A DNA stretch of 14,326 bases from Planctomycetota bacterium (lineage in GTDB: Bacteria; Planctomycetota; Phycisphaerae; UBA1845; CAIVHJ01): contig JACZTW010000058.1 of assembly GCA_022573485.1 (NCBI GenBank), positions 1 to 14,326 on the forward strand, written 5' to 3'. The notes under the pieces are model-generated. The model made no database searches and was not told the DNA's origin. It saw only the letters and a program-made list of their open reading frames with translations. Positions 13,880 through 14,326 of this stretch are shown in pieces. Each line of letters begins with the position of its first letter. Within the stretch, counting starts at the first letter, position 1. The position numbers and the translations under genes were made by a program.

Positions 13880-14326
13880 GAGCGTTTCTCGTAGACTGTG
13901 ATGATCAATAGCGGGCCGGCGAATCTTGCCACGACACCCACCGGGGTCGAAAGATCACACGCTGTCCCCACAACCTCGTAGCGTCGGCCCCGCGGATCAT
14001 CCTCAAAGACACGTTCTATTGTACCCGTCAGGATCGCAGATTCAATATCCACCACGTCCAAATGGTCCTCGCGCATCTCCAGCAGCGCATGAGGGGTCAC
14101 AACATAGGCCTGGTCCATGACGGCCTGGCGCATGGTCTTGAGGATCTGCGGATTGCACAGCGTGGCGTGAGATGTCCCCGACCAGTGCACCCCGCGGCAG
14201 CTGTCATCGTGGGGAATCCCGTCGCGGATGCACGACGGTTGCAGCCCCTCCTCGATCCACAGACGACAGATCTCCGCCATCCAGGTGCGCCCCGAGGTCA
14301 CGTCCATGGTCATCAGGTTCTCGTCG
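13876..14326 (-). CDS. DUF4258 protein (putative RelE/MqsR-like toxin), fused in frame to an upstream coding segment open to the window edge
   Basis: The last 85 residues, from ATG at 14133 or 14118, are a DUF4258 domain: VVTPHALLEMREDHLDVVDI, ESAILTGTIERVFEDDPRGR, RYEVVGTA, and the final LLIITVYEK. Such proteins have a small RNase-toxin-like fold and pair with YgiT zinc-finger antitoxins, as here with a four-base overlap. The frame stays open upstream to the window edge (65 more codons) with no stop. An internal ATG at 14313 exists, but no clear ribosome binding site marks 14313, 14133 or 14118. In 14134-14326 about 90% of codons end in G or C, against about 60% in the DUF4258 part. This suggests an older gene joined to a newer module. 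The upstream part (MTMDVTSGRTWMAEICRLWI and on) is not a family I recognise. Most likely the functional toxin starts near 14133. Confidence 0.65.
   Translation of the reverse strand, partial: DENLMTMDVTSGRTWMAEICRLWIEEGLQPSCIRDGIPHDDSCRGVHWSGTSHATLCNPQILKTMRQAVMDQAYVVTPHALLEMREDHLDVVDIESAILTGTIERVFEDDPRGRRYEVVGTACDLSTPVGVVARFAGPLLIITVYEKRS

Overview
The window reads as chromosomal DNA from a GC-rich bacterium with high third-position GC. I infer a planctomycete-like organism (possibly Phycisphaerae). The reasons are a large insertion in AtpA that I associate with that group, heptanucleotide repeat tracts between genes, and a cysteine/histidine TMEM164-like membrane protein. No rRNA or tagged marker is present, so this placement is an inference.

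Layout. Positions 2-658 (+) hold the 3' end of rpsA, followed by a compact RpoD-family sigma factor at 753-1700 (+). A 440-base intergenic stretch follows, with a heptamer repeat and, on the minus strand, a promoter and two-hairpin/terminator unit that looks like a small RNA of about 150 nt. From 10051 down to 2141 (-) lies a complete F-type ATP synthase operon in the classical order: atpZ-like, atpI-like, atpB, atpE, atpF, atpH, atpA, atpG, atpD, atpC. The only large gap among its F1 genes (atpH to atpA) is filled by a purine-rich inverted repeat built on heptamers. A divergent promoter region separates the operon from asd (10304-11302, +). A degenerate HD-GYP gene (11597-12268, +) runs head-on into a TMEM164/YwaF-like membrane protein gene (12265-13050, -), with the stop codons overlapping.

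The right end, 13051-14326, is accessory-like. It has a gene-poor stretch with a mosaic heptamer array, a broken coding tail, and a DUF4258 plus YgiT-type zinc-finger pair that resembles a toxin-antitoxin module. The DUF4258 frame is continuous with strongly coding-like sequence that runs off the window edge. Third-position GC drops at the join, suggesting that the module landed in an older gene.

How the genes work together. The atp genes encode the membrane Fo part (a, c, b), the F1 part (delta, alpha, gamma, beta, epsilon) and two small accessory membrane proteins, giving one proton-coupled ATP synthase. RpsA and the sigma factor belong to translation and transcription. Asd makes aspartate semialdehyde for lysine/diaminopimelate, threonine and methionine synthesis. 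I found no clearly new multi-gene system. The most unusual items are the candidate small RNA, the three heptamer loci, the AtpA insertion and the apparently split gene at the right edge.
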